From Akkermansiaceae bacterium UBA6138 (GTDB lineage Bacteria; Verrucomicrobiota; Verrucomicrobiia; Verrucomicrobiales; DEV007), in NCBI GenBank assembly GCA_002422425.1, contig DIVG01000073.1:48597-112596 (forward strand): a DNA stretch of 64,000 bases, in the 5' to 3' direction. Made by a program: the position numbers and the translations under genes. Positions 17,881 to 26,161 of the stretch are shown in pieces. The notes under the pieces were generated by a model. It was not told the DNA's origin, searched no databases, and saw only the letters and a list, made by a program, of their open reading frames with translations. Numbering within the stretch: the stretch's first letter is position 1; each line of letters begins with the position of its first letter.

Positions 17881-18846
17881 CTATTTCTTCACTACCCGGG
17901 TCGAAGCGATACGGTCGTGGAGAGCACGCTTTTCGGGGTCAAAAGCCGCCATCCAGTAGACACCCGAACAAAGCGCAAGGAGCGCAAAATAAATAAAGAG
18001 GCCCGTCATCATCGCAAAGACAAAACCAGCCGCATTGTCGCCGCTGTTATTCGAAGCCGCCCCGATCACCGCCACAACAAGACCGAAGCCGATCGCCGAA
18101 GGGATCCAGACAATGAGATAATTAAGCGGTTTTTTCGCGAGCCAGCGGATAAAAGCACGTTTGTAGGTCAGTCTCGAGCCGTCCGGATTCACCACCTTCG
18201 CCCCAATGACCATCTTTCCTGCCGTGGCCTGATACCTGCCCACCATCCAGGTGTCGTAGAAGATACTCACCGCAAGAACACCGAGCATGCCGAGACCGTA
18301 AGCCAGCAGCATCATCGCGGTGAAGCCGGTGAGACTCGCCAAATCCTGGCCTTCGCCAGATCCCGGCCCGGCCGCAACGCCACTTGAAAAAGTGACCACA
18401 TAGTAGGGCACCATACAGAGCATCGAGGGAATCACCTTGATCATGTAATCGAGTAGCGAAGAAAGCGCGCGCCACCAGAAACCCACATACTCAACTCCGC
18501 GGTGAGTGGCATCGGCGATGTCGACCACCGCCCCTTCCATCAGGATCCGGAAAAAAGATCCTTTCTGCCCGGGCCCGATCAGCGCCTCGCCATAAGGCAG
18601 CATTTCGTCCGCCCGGTAGACCCTTCCCGAATGGGCACAGACTCCGATCCCGACCGCCTCGCCACCAGACTTTTCCTGCATGATCTTCCCCGCAACCGCG
18701 CTGAAGGGCACCCAGGCGTCCATCCCCTCCTGCCAAACAGGCGACCTCGCCGCGAGCCCGCCGCTGCGGTTGAGATCCAGGAGGGTTGAGTCATCAACCG
18801 GACCCTGTCGGGTCGCAAGCGCATCGGTGTAGAACCAGTTTGGCAT
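17881..18846 (-). CDS. GYF_2 and RDD domain membrane protein
   Basis: 321 aa from the ATG at 18846, which places the GYF_2 domain at the very N-terminus (WFYTDALATRQGPVDDSTL, PVWQEGMDAWVPFSAV); the frame extends 32 codons further without homology. The C-terminal ~200 residues form an RDD domain with three or four membrane helices: GFWWRALSSLLDYMIKV opens it with the Arg and Asp typical of the name, then YQATAGKMVIGAKVVNPDG and the closing KRALHDRIASTRVV. GYF_2-RDD proteins are widespread in PVC bacteria and have no settled function; transport or membrane-stress roles have been suggested for RDD. Operon with the zinc-ribbon protein downstream. Confidence 0.85.
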   Translation of the reverse strand: MPNWFYTDALATRQGPVDDSTLLDLNRSGGLAARSPVWQEGMDAWVPFSAVAGKIMQEKSGGEAVGIGVCAHSGRVYRADEMLPYGEALIGPGQKGSFFRILMEGAVVDIADATHRGVEYVGFWWRALSSLLDYMIKVIPSMLCMVPYYVVTFSSGVAAGPGSGEGQDLASLTGFTAMMLLAYGLGMLGVLAVSIFYDTWMVGRYQATAGKMVIGAKVVNPDGSRLTYKRAFIRWLAKKPLNYLIVWIPSAIGFGLVVAVIGAASNNSGDNAAGFVFAMMTGLFIYFALLALCSGVYWMAAFDPEKRALHDRIASTRVVKK

Positions 18847-19078
18847 GAGCGGTGAATCCCCAGCTTTGAACCTGACCGCCCCGATGTAAAGCCCCAAAGT
18901 GACGGCGGAACAAAAGCGTGTCCTCGATCGCCCCCCCAGCACCCACTACCCCTCGACCGTCTCAAAGTTCCAAGCGGCCCCAATGGCGAAAGGAAAGCGA
19001 ACCAGTGGTCGTAAAATGCGCTCGAAAATTAACACGAGAGACGACAGGGAAAAAATATCATCCCGGCCCGGGAATCCC

Positions 19079-19339
19079 TCACCCGCCCTGCACCGGCGGC
19101 ATCAGGGCGATTTCGTCTCCGTCGCTCAAGAGCGTGTCGCGGGTCGCGAACTCGGCATTCACAGCGAGAAGGAGACTATTGTCCCATTTTTCCAAACCGG
19201 GATAGGCTTCATAGAGCACGGCGAGGAAATCGCGCAGCGAGGGCGAGCCCCCGGCGGCCCCTAGCGAGAGCGTAATCCGCTCAACCCCGGCGAGTTCACG
19301 GAGGACGGAAAAGAAAAGGACTTTAATCTGTATCGTCAT
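19079..19339 (-). CDS. moaD: MoaD/ThiS-family sulfur carrier (molybdopterin synthase small subunit)
   Basis: 86 aa with a ubiquitin-like pattern: KVLFFSVLRELAG at the start, LLLAVNAEFATRDTLLSDGDEIALMPPVQGG at the end. The terminal Gly-Gly needed for thiocarboxylation is present. MoaD carries sulfur to molybdopterin synthase. Its start overlaps the stop of hpt by 4 bp (ATGA), so the two are translationally coupled. No other moa or moe genes are in the window, so assignment to MoaD rather than a relative rests on the DGDEIALMPP and GG tail only. The 231 bp upstream of the RDD gene (18847-19078) hold nothing I can support. Confidence 0.8.
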   Translation of the reverse strand: MTIQIKVLFFSVLRELAGVERITLSLGAAGGSPSLRDFLAVLYEAYPGLEKWDNSLLLAVNAEFATRDTLLSDGDEIALMPPVQGG

Positions 19340-19905
19340 GATTCAATCCGAATCCACTCCTCCTTCAAAACCCCGATAACGGGAAGATTACGGTATTCGC
19401 CGCGGTAGTCGAGCCCGTAACCGACAACAAACTCATCACCGATTCCGAAGCCCTCGTAATCCGCCTCGATCGGCACGGCGCGCTCGACCTGCTTCGAAAG
19501 CAGCACAGCGGAACGCACGCTCTTCGGTGAACACTCCTCACGGAGGCGCGCCGTGATCGCCGAGAGAGTTCGCCCCGAGTCAAGGATATCGTCGAGAACG
19601 AGAACATCCCGTCCCTCAACATCGGGCAGGCGGGTCTGCTGAAAAGTGATCGTCCCCGAGCTGACGGTGCCACCGTGATAACTCGCCACCGAAATTGAAT
19701 CGAGGCGCAGAGGCAGCCGAATCTCACGGACGAGATCGGCGAGGAAAAGGATGCCTCCCTGGAGCACCGCGACGATCGTGAGTTCGCTTCCGGCATAGTC
19801 AGCAGTGATACGAGCCCCCATCGCGGCGATGCACTCGCGTATCCTCGCCTGGTCGAAAAGGATTCGTTCCAGCCTCTCCTCCATACTACTGCTCTCGCCT
19901 CCCAT
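19336..19905 (-). CDS. hpt: Hypoxanthine phosphoribosyltransferase
   Basis: 189 aa from ATG 19905; ATG 19884 (after GGGAGG) is an alternative start. The PRPP-binding motif is VLVLDDILDSGRTLSAI, and the earlier VVAVLQGGILFLADLVREI and ISVASYHGGTVSSG carry the flexible loop. EADYEGFGIGDEFVVGYGLDYRGEYRNLPVIGVL is the usual C-terminal base-binding part. It salvages hypoxanthine or guanine to IMP/GMP in the cytoplasm. It is coupled to moaD by a 4-bp overlap, an uncommon pairing. It is divergent from pdxH. Confidence 0.92.
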   Translation of the reverse strand: MGGESSSMEERLERILFDQARIRECIAAMGARITADYAGSELTIVAVLQGGILFLADLVREIRLPLRLDSISVASYHGGTVSSGTITFQQTRLPDVEGRDVLVLDDILDSGRTLSAITARLREECSPKSVRSAVLLSKQVERAVPIEADYEGFGIGDEFVVGYGLDYRGEYRNLPVIGVLKEEWIRIES

Positions 19906-20008
19906 GAAGGAGCAGACATCGATCCCCTTTCCCGTTCAACCGGAATATTTGACGCCGCGGTCGAATCCGCTTTCGTATTTACATAACGAAGAGACTATCG
20001 AAACTGCC

Positions 20009-20677
20009 ATGAAAGACCCCGTCCACGATACCATCGCACGCCTGCGACAGGACTACCGCGCCGCCCGGCTCGACCGCGCCGAGCTCGCCGACTCGCCCAT
20101 CCGGCAATTTGCGAGATGGTTTGACGAGGCGGTGAAGGCTGAAATCCGCGAGCCGAATGCGCTCACTCTTTCGACGATCGGCCTTGATGGTCTCCCGAAT
20201 TCGCGCACGCTCCTGATGAAGGACTTTAGCGAGGCTGGCGTCACCATTTACACGAACTACACGAGCCGCAAAGCCGCCGAGCTCGAAGCCTCACCCGGTG
20301 CCGCCCTCCTCTTTTTCTGGAAAGAGCTCGAACGCCAGGTCCACGTGCGCGGAAGGGTCGAAAAAACCTCTCACGAGGATTCCGAAGCCTACTTTTTCAC
20401 CCGCCCCTACGAAAGCCGCATCGGGGCCTGGGCCTCGACGCAGAGCGCCGTAATCCCCGATCGGGCGTGGCTCGAGGCCCGGGCCGAAAAATATCGAACC
20501 CGATTTCCCGACACCGGCGCAATCGACTGCGTCCCCCTCCCCGATTTCTGGGGCGGCTACCGCGTCGTGCCGGCCACGGTAGAGTTCTGGCAGGGTCAAC
20601 CGGGTAGAAAGCACGATCGTTTTCTCTACACCTCGACCGGGCGGGAGGGCTGGAAAATCGACCGCCTGAGCCCGTGA
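20009..20677 (+). CDS. pdxH: Pyridoxamine 5'-phosphate oxidase
   Basis: 222 aa from ATG 20009; the frame runs back to 19805 but homology starts at MKDPVHDTIARLRQDY. Landmarks are PNALTLSTIGLDGLPNSRTLLMKDF (FMN and substrate binding), TNYTSRKAAELEASPGAALLFFW, VHVRGRVEK, YFFTRPYESRIGAWAS and the closing FLYTSTGREGWKIDRLSP, which has the family's Trp-x-x-x-Arg-Leu-x-Pro ending. It makes pyridoxal 5'-phosphate from PNP or PMP. Length is normal for PdxH. No other B6 genes are adjacent; it is a single transcription unit, with 111 bp to the next gene. Confidence 0.93.
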   Translation: MKDPVHDTIARLRQDYRAARLDRAELADSPIRQFARWFDEAVKAEIREPNALTLSTIGLDGLPNSRTLLMKDFSEAGVTIYTNYTSRKAAELEASPGAALLFFWKELERQVHVRGRVEKTSHEDSEAYFFTRPYESRIGAWASTQSAVIPDRAWLEARAEKYRTRFPDTGAIDCVPLPDFWGGYRVVPATVEFWQGQPGRKHDRFLYTSTGREGWKIDRLSP

Positions 20678-20788
20678 GACAGGGGCCGCCCCGGAGATCT
20701 TATGACAAAAAACAGCCTTTTTACGTAACCCTTCGCCTGATTTGATCTCTAGAGGTAACGGGACGCTCCTGCTAAGTTCAGTCCGATT

Positions 20789-23212
20789 ATGATACGCGGT
20801 TCCGTCATTACTCTCGCCTCCCTGCTTAGCGCCACTTCACAGGTTGCAACGACGGCGCGGGCGGAGATCGATTTTGTCCATCAGGTCGTCCCCATTCTGA
20901 AAGAGCATTGCTCGGAATGCCACGGCGGCGAGGAGGCCAAAGGCGGCTTTTCGATCAATACCCGCAACCTCTTCCTCGACGACGAAACCGCCACGCCGGG
21001 CGATGCGGCGGGATCCTACTTTCTTGAGCTGATCGAAGAAACCGATCCCGACGCGCAGATGCCGCCGGAGAAAAAGAAACGGGTCGCCCCCGAGCACGTC
21101 GCGATCCTGAAACAATGGGTCAACGAAGGGATGAAGTGGGAGCCCGGTTTCACCTTCGGCGTCGACACCTACGAGCCACCGCTTCAGCCCCGCCTACCCG
21201 AACTGCCGCCCGTCACCGAAGGCCGAACCAACCCGGTCGACCGCTTCATCGACCACTACCTCGCCGCGAACGATCTCCCCCGCCCCGCCGCGATCGACGA
21301 CAGCACCTTCCTACGCCGCGTCTCGCTCGACCTCATCGGGCTTGCCCCCGCGCCGGACGAGGTGACCGCCTTTCTCGAGGACAAAGACCCTGACAAGCGA
21401 TCAAAGCTGGTCAACGAACTCCTCGCACGCGAGATCAGCTACGCCGATCACTGGCTCACTTTCTGGAATGATCTCCTTCGCAATGACTATACCGGAACGG
21501 GTTTCATCACCGGCGGCCGCACCCAGATCAGCCGATGGCTCTATGATTCGCTCAAGACCAACAAGGCCTTCGACGCGATGACCCGCGAGCTCATCGCTCC
21601 GACTTCGGCCGAGAGCGATGGTTTCATCAAGGGCATCACCTGGCGCGGCGAGGTCAGCGCGGGGCAGACCGTGCCGATCCAGTTCTCGCAGAGTCTTTCC
21701 CAGTCCTTCCTCGGGATCAACATGAAGTGCGCCTCGTGCCACGACAGTTTCATCGACCGGTGGAAGCTCTCCGAGGCTTATGGACTCGCCGCGATCTACG
21801 CCGAAACCCCGCTCGAGATCCACCGCTGCGACAAGCCCGTCGGCGAGACGGCAAAGGCCTCGTGGCTTTTTCCCGAGATCGGCCAGGTCGATCCCGCCGC
21901 CCCGCGTGCGGAAAGGCTGCGTCAGCTCGCCGACCTCATGGTCCACCCGGAAAACGGACGCACCACCCGCACGATCGTGAACCGTCTCTGGGGACAACTC
22001 ATGGGACGCGGCATTGTGCATCCCCTCGACGCGATGCAGACCGAACCCTGGCACATCGACCTGCTCGACTATCTCGCGAGCGACTTCCAGGCAAACGGCT
22101 ACGATCTGAAGCACACCATCGCCCTCATCGCGACCTCGGCCGCCTACCAGAGTCAGGCCGAGGTGTCTCTCGAAGAGGACGAGGGCGGTGACTACACCTA
22201 CCGCGGACCGCGGGCAAAACGCCTCACCGCCGAGCAGTTCGTCGATCTGCTCTGGAGTCTCACCGGAACCGCGCCGAAAGGATTCGATGCGCCCATCGTG
22301 CGCGGCATCGCCGATCCCGAGGCAGAAGCGCAGAGCGCCCATCCCTCAAGCTGGATCTGGGGCCCCTCGGCCGCGCAGGGAGCCGTCCCGGGCGGGGAAA
22401 AGATTCTGCTGCGCCGGGTTTTCACTCCGGCGAAGCCGGTGCGATCAGCCGGAGTCGTCGCCGCGGCGGACAACAGCTTCACCCTTTATCTCAACGGCCA
22501 GCTCGCACTCAGCGGCAGCGACTGGTCCGCTCTCAGCTCGGCTCCCGCCTTTCTGAAAGACGGGACCAACACCCTGCTCCTCGTTGCGGAGAACGGCGCC
22601 ACCGCCCCCAATCCCGCCGGAGCCTACGCCGCGATCCGCCTCGTCTACGAAGACGGCAGCGACGAAGTCATCTCCACCGACGCGAGCTGGGAAGTCTCCG
22701 CCAAAGTTCCTGCCGGTGCGAACGTCGCAAGGTGGGAACTCGACAAACTCACCTGGGAAAAAGCCGTGTCCGTTTCCCTCGGTGCCTGGTCCGAAGCGGT
22801 CGATCCGCAGATCGGTCCGAACCTCGCCGCCGTCTCCGCCGGAGCCCACCACATGGTCCGCGCCGGTCTCGTGCAAAGCGATTTTCTGATGCGCAGCCTC
22901 GGCCGGCCTAACCGCGACCAGATCGTGACCTCGCGTCCGAACGAGCTCACCACCCTCGAAGCGATCGATCTCTCCAACGACGCCACGATCGCGAAGGCTC
23001 TTGAGGCCGGAGCCGCAAAGCTGGTCGCCGCCCACGGCAAAGCGCCCGATCGCCTCATCGACGAGCTTTACCTTTCCACCCTGACAAGACTGCCAAACGA
23101 AGACGAGCGAACCGTCCTCCGCGAAGTTCTCGGCGAAAATCCCGAACCCCAAACCGTCGCCGACCTCACCTGGTCGCTCTGGATGATGCCCGAGTATTGG
23201 CTGGTGAGGTGA
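20789..23212 (+). CDS. PSCyt1-DUF1549-DUF1553 cytochrome c protein
   Basis: 807 aa with a signal peptide (VITLASLLSATSQVATTARA). PSCyt1 starts with CSECH at 20909-20923 and DPDAQMPP; the DUF1549 part has NPVDRFIDHYLAAN, FLRRVSLDLIGLAPAP and a second haem motif CASCH at 21728-21742. DUF1553 is recognisable by TRTIVNRLWGQLMGRGIVHPLDAM and LTAEQFVDLLWSL. Between residues ~525 and 640 lies an inserted beta-rich domain (SSWIWGP, FTLYLNGQLALSG, SDEVISTDASWEV) that resembles the jelly-roll accessory domains of rhamnosidases. The family is expected to be periplasmic with covalent haem. DUF1501 follows at 23333, the usual partner. Substrate unknown. Confidence 0.92.
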   Translation: MIRGSVITLASLLSATSQVATTARAEIDFVHQVVPILKEHCSECHGGEEAKGGFSINTRNLFLDDETATPGDAAGSYFLELIEETDPDAQMPPEKKKRVAPEHVAILKQWVNEGMKWEPGFTFGVDTYEPPLQPRLPELPPVTEGRTNPVDRFIDHYLAANDLPRPAAIDDSTFLRRVSLDLIGLAPAPDEVTAFLEDKDPDKRSKLVNELLAREISYADHWLTFWNDLLRNDYTGTGFITGGRTQISRWLYDSLKTNKAFDAMTRELIAPTSAESDGFIKGITWRGEVSAGQTVPIQFSQSLSQSFLGINMKCASCHDSFIDRWKLSEAYGLAAIYAETPLEIHRCDKPVGETAKASWLFPEIGQVDPAAPRAERLRQLADLMVHPENGRTTRTIVNRLWGQLMGRGIVHPLDAMQTEPWHIDLLDYLASDFQANGYDLKHTIALIATSAAYQSQAEVSLEEDEGGDYTYRGPRAKRLTAEQFVDLLWSLTGTAPKGFDAPIVRGIADPEAEAQSAHPSSWIWGPSAAQGAVPGGEKILLRRVFTPAKPVRSAGVVAAADNSFTLYLNGQLALSGSDWSALSSAPAFLKDGTNTLLLVAENGATAPNPAGAYAAIRLVYEDGSDEVISTDASWEVSAKVPAGANVARWELDKLTWEKAVSVSLGAWSEAVDPQIGPNLAAVSAGAHHMVRAGLVQSDFLMRSLGRPNRDQIVTSRPNELTTLEAIDLSNDATIAKALEAGAAKLVAAHGKAPDRLIDELYLSTLTRLPNEDERTVLREVLGENPEPQTVADLTWSLWMMPEYWLVR

Positions 23213-23254
23213 GTCAAAGGAGCAAAAACGCCGTTGATACTCCGAATGCCGACC

Positions 23255-23272
23255 CTTCGGCTAAAGCCGAAG
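23255..23272. repeat. Hairpin in the PSCyt-DUF1501 spacer
   Basis: CTTCGGCT (23255-23262), an AA spacer, AGCCGAAG (23265-23272), a perfect 8-bp inverted repeat. A pyrimidine tract follows (CCACTTTTTACC, then CTTTCAC/CTTTTCAC). It lies 42 bp after the stop of the cytochrome gene and 60 bp before the DUF1501 start. It could attenuate read-through or protect the upstream mRNA end; the broken T-run makes it a weak terminator. Confidence 0.5.
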
Positions 23273-23332
23273 CCACTTTTTACCTTTCACTTTTCACCTT
23301 CCTACCTTTTACCGGCCTCCGGCCAACACTCC

Positions 23333-24781
23333 ATGGACGCATCCTTCGACCCCACCGCCCCCGACTCCATCATCCGACGGGACTTTCTCAAAAAACTCTC
23401 AGCCGCCGGCACCGCCGCCTGGATGAGCGGGGAGCCGCAACTGGTCCGGGGCAAGGACCTGGAGCATCCCGAGGCAACGGCCGACGCCTGCATCCTGCTC
23501 TGGCTCGCGGGCGGCATGGCCGCGCCCGAGACCTTCGACCCGAAACGCTACGCTCCCTTCGAGGTCGGGATGTCGGTCAATTCGGTCCTCTCGACCTTCC
23601 CCTCGATCCCGACATCGGTCGATGGATTAAACATTTGTCAGGGCATGGAAAACATCGCGAAGATCATGGATCGCGGGACCCTCATCCGCTCGGCGGTTCA
23701 GCCCGATCTCGGCAGCATCCTGCACTCGCGGCATCAGTATCACTGGCACACCGGCTACGTCCCGCCGCAGACCGTCGCCTGCCCGCACCTCGGCTCTTGG
23801 ATGGCGCGGGTGCTGGGTCCGAAAAACCCGGTGATGCCAGCCTTTATCAACATCGGCCAGCGCCTCGAGGGCGTCGGAGAGAAAGAAGAGCTCAAGGCCT
23901 TCACCACCGCCGGATTTTTCGGAAGCGAATACGGCCCGATGAATCTGCCCTTTCCCGAAGAGGCCGCCAAGTCGGTGCAGCCGCCCGAGGGCATGACGGC
24001 GGAGCGCTTCGCCAATCGCGACAAGCTCTACCGCCGCCTCATCGATCAGAGTCCCCACCGCGACTACGCGAGCGACTACCAGCAGACCTCCCTGCTGCGC
24101 TCGATGGACAATGCCTACCGGCTCCTCGGTTCGAAGGAGCGACGGGCCTTTGACCTCAATGAAGAGCCTGCCGAGGTCAGGGCTAAATACGACACCTCTC
24201 GCTTCGGACGGGGCTGTCTCCTCGCCCGCCGCCTCGTCGAAAACGGAGCCCGCTTTGTCGAGGTGACGACGGAGTACGTGCCCTTCCTCCACTTCGACAC
24301 CCATGCCGAAGGACACAGTACCGTGGCGCGGCTGCACTCGGAGATCGACCGTCCTATCGCCCAGCTCATTCTCGATCTCGAGGAGCGCGGACTGCTCGAC
24401 CGCACCCTCGTCATCATCGCCTCCGAGTTTAGCCGCGACGCCATGATCGAGGGCAAGCCGGGTTCAAACGCAAACGACCAGGCGGCCCACAAGGGCGATA
24501 CCATTACCGAGATGAAACACTACGGACTCCACCGGCACTTCACCGGCGGCACAAGCGTGGCGATGTTCGGCGGCGGCGTGAAAAAGGGATTCGTCTACGG
24601 CAAAACCGCCGACGAGAGACCGCTCGTCGCGGTGGAGAATCCCGTCACCGTGATGGATCTCCACGCCACCATCATGACCGCCATGGGCGTCAGCCCGAAA
24701 ACCGAGTTTTTGATCGAAGGGCGCCCCTTTTATGTGACCGAGGACGGCAAAGGGAAGCCGGTGATGGAGGTGTTCGGGTGA
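23333..24781 (+). CDS. Tat-exported DUF1501 protein
   Basis: 482 aa from ATG 23333; the frame opens at 23234 but the upstream 33 codons cover the hairpin and a pyrimidine tract, and the Tat-like motif IIRRDFLKKL lies at residues ~13-22 from this start. The body is a DUF1501 alkaline-phosphatase-fold protein: ILLWLAGGMAAPETFDPKR, DRGTLIRSAVQP, SRFGRGCLLARRLVENGARFVEV, TLVIIASEFSRDAM, and late GGTSVAMFGGGVKKGFVYG and NPVTVMDLHATIMTAMG. DUF1501 genes usually sit beside PSCyt/DUF1553 genes, as here. The function of the pair is not established. The stop codon is followed within ~10-40 bp by an hsdS remnant. Confidence 0.9.
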   Translation: MDASFDPTAPDSIIRRDFLKKLSAAGTAAWMSGEPQLVRGKDLEHPEATADACILLWLAGGMAAPETFDPKRYAPFEVGMSVNSVLSTFPSIPTSVDGLNICQGMENIAKIMDRGTLIRSAVQPDLGSILHSRHQYHWHTGYVPPQTVACPHLGSWMARVLGPKNPVMPAFINIGQRLEGVGEKEELKAFTTAGFFGSEYGPMNLPFPEEAAKSVQPPEGMTAERFANRDKLYRRLIDQSPHRDYASDYQQTSLLRSMDNAYRLLGSKERRAFDLNEEPAEVRAKYDTSRFGRGCLLARRLVENGARFVEVTTEYVPFLHFDTHAEGHSTVARLHSEIDRPIAQLILDLEERGLLDRTLVIIASEFSRDAMIEGKPGSNANDQAAHKGDTITEMKHYGLHRHFTGGTSVAMFGGGVKKGFVYGKTADERPLVAVENPVTVMDLHATIMTAMGVSPKTEFLIEGRPFYVTEDGKGKPVMEVFG

Positions 24782-24791
24782 GATCTACTAG

Positions 24792-25166
24792 TCTGAGACT
24801 GACCAGCACTTTGCTATCAAGAATATCGCCCTATTCAAGTCATCAGCGTCTTACAACTCTCGTTCGCTGCAACTTCTGCTCGATAGTGATCTGTCAGTTC
24901 TTCAATTCGAGTTGAACCGCTCTGGTGGGGTTCAAGGATTCGTAGGACTTGGGACGTTGCGCAATCTAAGTTTCCCCTTTCCACCGCCTGCCGAGCAACA
25001 GGACATCGTTGATTTTCTCAACACCGAACTCCTAAAATTCGACACCCTCACCACCGAAGCCCACCGCGCCATCAACGTCCTCCAGGAACGCCGCACCGCC
25101 CTCATCTCCGCCGCCGTCACCGGCCAGATCGACGTGCGCCAACTCGCCGGGGAGGTGACCGCATGA
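24792..25166 (+). pseudogene. hsdS: hsdS remnant, C-terminal ~120 residues only
   Basis: The frame is open from 24792 (TAG at 24789-24791) to the TGA at 25164-25166, with no start fitting a gene. The translation is the end of a type I restriction specificity subunit: QLLLDSDLSVLQFELNRSGG, GLGTLRNLSFPFPPPAEQQ (end of the second target recognition domain), then DIVDFLNTELLKFDTLTTEA and LQERRTALISAAVTGQIDVR (the conserved C-terminal helix). Full HsdS is about 400-450 aa, so most of both recognition domains is missing. The break lies within ~40 bp of the DUF1501 stop at 24781. It cannot specify DNA recognition. Confidence 0.85.
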
Positions 25167-25200
25167 TTCTCCCGACGCCTGAGATGGGTTTTGGGTCTTG

Positions 25201-25235
25201 TTTTGTGGGAAAAAGTGGGTCTTTTTCCCACAAAA
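25201..25235. promoter_or_regulatory. Perfect 15-bp inverted repeat, likely AbiEi-type operator
   Basis: Left arm TTTTGTGGGAAAAAG (25201-25215), loop TGGGT, right arm CTTTTTCCCACAAAA (25221-25235): 15 of 15 bases pair. It lies 34 bp after the hsdS stop and just upstream of TGGTATAAAAT (25241-25251), which looks like a -10 element, and of the proposed DUF6088 start at 25253. AbiEi antitoxins are known to bind inverted repeats ahead of their own operon; DUF6088 proteins share that winged-helix type. Binding here is inference. It could also be the old hsdS terminator, but no T-run follows the right arm. Confidence 0.55.
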
Positions 25236-25252
25236 AGGATTGGTATAAAATT

Positions 25253-25549
25253 TTGCAATCAATTGAAAATAAAGTAATTGCGAGAATATATGGCAAGGGT
25301 AGGGGTTGGGCGTTTAGTCCAAAACACTTTCTCGACCTCGGCCCGCGCAAATCCGTGGACATGGCCCTGACGCGCCTCAGGCAGGCCGGCACGATCCGCC
25401 ACCTCGCCCGTGGGCTCTACGATTACCCGGCCAAACATCCGAAACTCGGTCTCCTGAGCCCCTCACCGGAATCGGTGGCGCGGGCCATCGCCAAGTCGGA
25501 CGCGATCCGCCTTTGTCCGGCTCTACACCTTTCTCTCACAGGTATTTGA
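25253..25549 (+). pseudogene. DUF6088 / AbiEi-like antitoxin, 5' part only
   Basis: The translation LQSIENKVIARIYGKGRGWAF, then FLDLGPRKSVDMALTRLRQAG and RGLYDYPAKHPKLGLLSPSP is the N-terminal winged-helix part of a DUF6088 protein, a type IV antitoxin of the AbiEi kind. I prefer the TTG at 25253; the ATG at 25163 would translate the inverted repeat at 25201-25235. Homology stops near 25517 (AIRLCP), where the DNA switches to hsdR sequence in another frame; the last ~10 codons to 25549 are chimeric. About half of a normal ~200-aa protein is left. This stretch is AT-rich compared with its neighbours, a sign of foreign origin. No AbiEii toxin gene follows. Confidence 0.75.
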
Positions 25550-25937
25550 TTATGGAAACACCGAGATCGAGAAGCGGGCGATCTTTTTCAAGCGACTGGT
25601 GCCGCTCCTCGAGTTCGGTCGCGAGCGCGAGGGGGTCGATCTTTCGAAGGTCGTCCTGACCCGCCACAATCTCAAGCACCAGGGTAAGCAGCCCATTTAT
25701 TTCAATCCCGGGGACGCGCCGACCCTGGCACCTATCACGGGTTCCGGGAGCGGGTCCGTTCAGGTAAAAGAGAAGGCCCTCCTCGGCGCTGAGCTCGATA
25801 ACGCCATCATCGGAGCCCTTGATGCCCACACCCTCATGAGCACCAAAGCGCTCAATTCCCCCGAGGTGAAAAAAGGCATCATGAAGGTTCTCCTCGAACA
25901 CTCGGGGCTTTGGGAAAAGCTGCGTGAGGCGGGGTGA
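25518..25937 (+). pseudogene. hsdR: hsdR remnant, C-terminal piece with internal deletion
   Basis: From 25518 the frame reads RLYTFLSQVFDYGNTEIEKR, then RLVPLLEFGREREGVDLSKVVL and SGSGSVQVKEKALLG, which is the C-terminal helical domain of an EcoR124-type HsdR motor/nuclease subunit. At about 25788 the text jumps from KEKALLG to AELDNAIIGALDAH, skipping roughly 50-60 residues present in intact relatives, and ends with STKALNSPEVKKGIMKVLLEHSGLWEKLREAG. The nuclease and helicase domains (~900 aa) are absent. It joins the DUF6088 remnant at 25517/25518 around CCGGCTCTA. The 224 bp after it (25938-26161) contain no gene. Confidence 0.82.
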
Positions 25938-26161
25938 TTCAGAAGCGGGGGACTCAGTTTAGAACCCTTGCCAAAAAGCATTGCCGAAAAAGTCTCTTTG
26001 TGGGATGGAGTTTGGTTCGCTTCGCTCGTAGCGCGTATCAAGATCGGCCAACATTCCCTTGTCCCCATTTCGCTGTCACCCCCCGTTTCCCAAGGGGGTG
26101 ATGGGCGCTTTTTGAAAGACTGGCGGTCCGAACGCTCCGAATCTTTTTCCCGCTCCACACC

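Noticed and set aside
18984..19080. Possible small basic protein starting MAKGKRTSGRKMRS
   Set aside because: It has no stop before running antisense into moaD, no recognisable family and no ribosome binding site.
25163..25252. ATG at 25163 as DUF6088 start
   Set aside because: It would translate the 15-bp inverted repeat and ~30 non-homologous residues; family homology starts at 25253.
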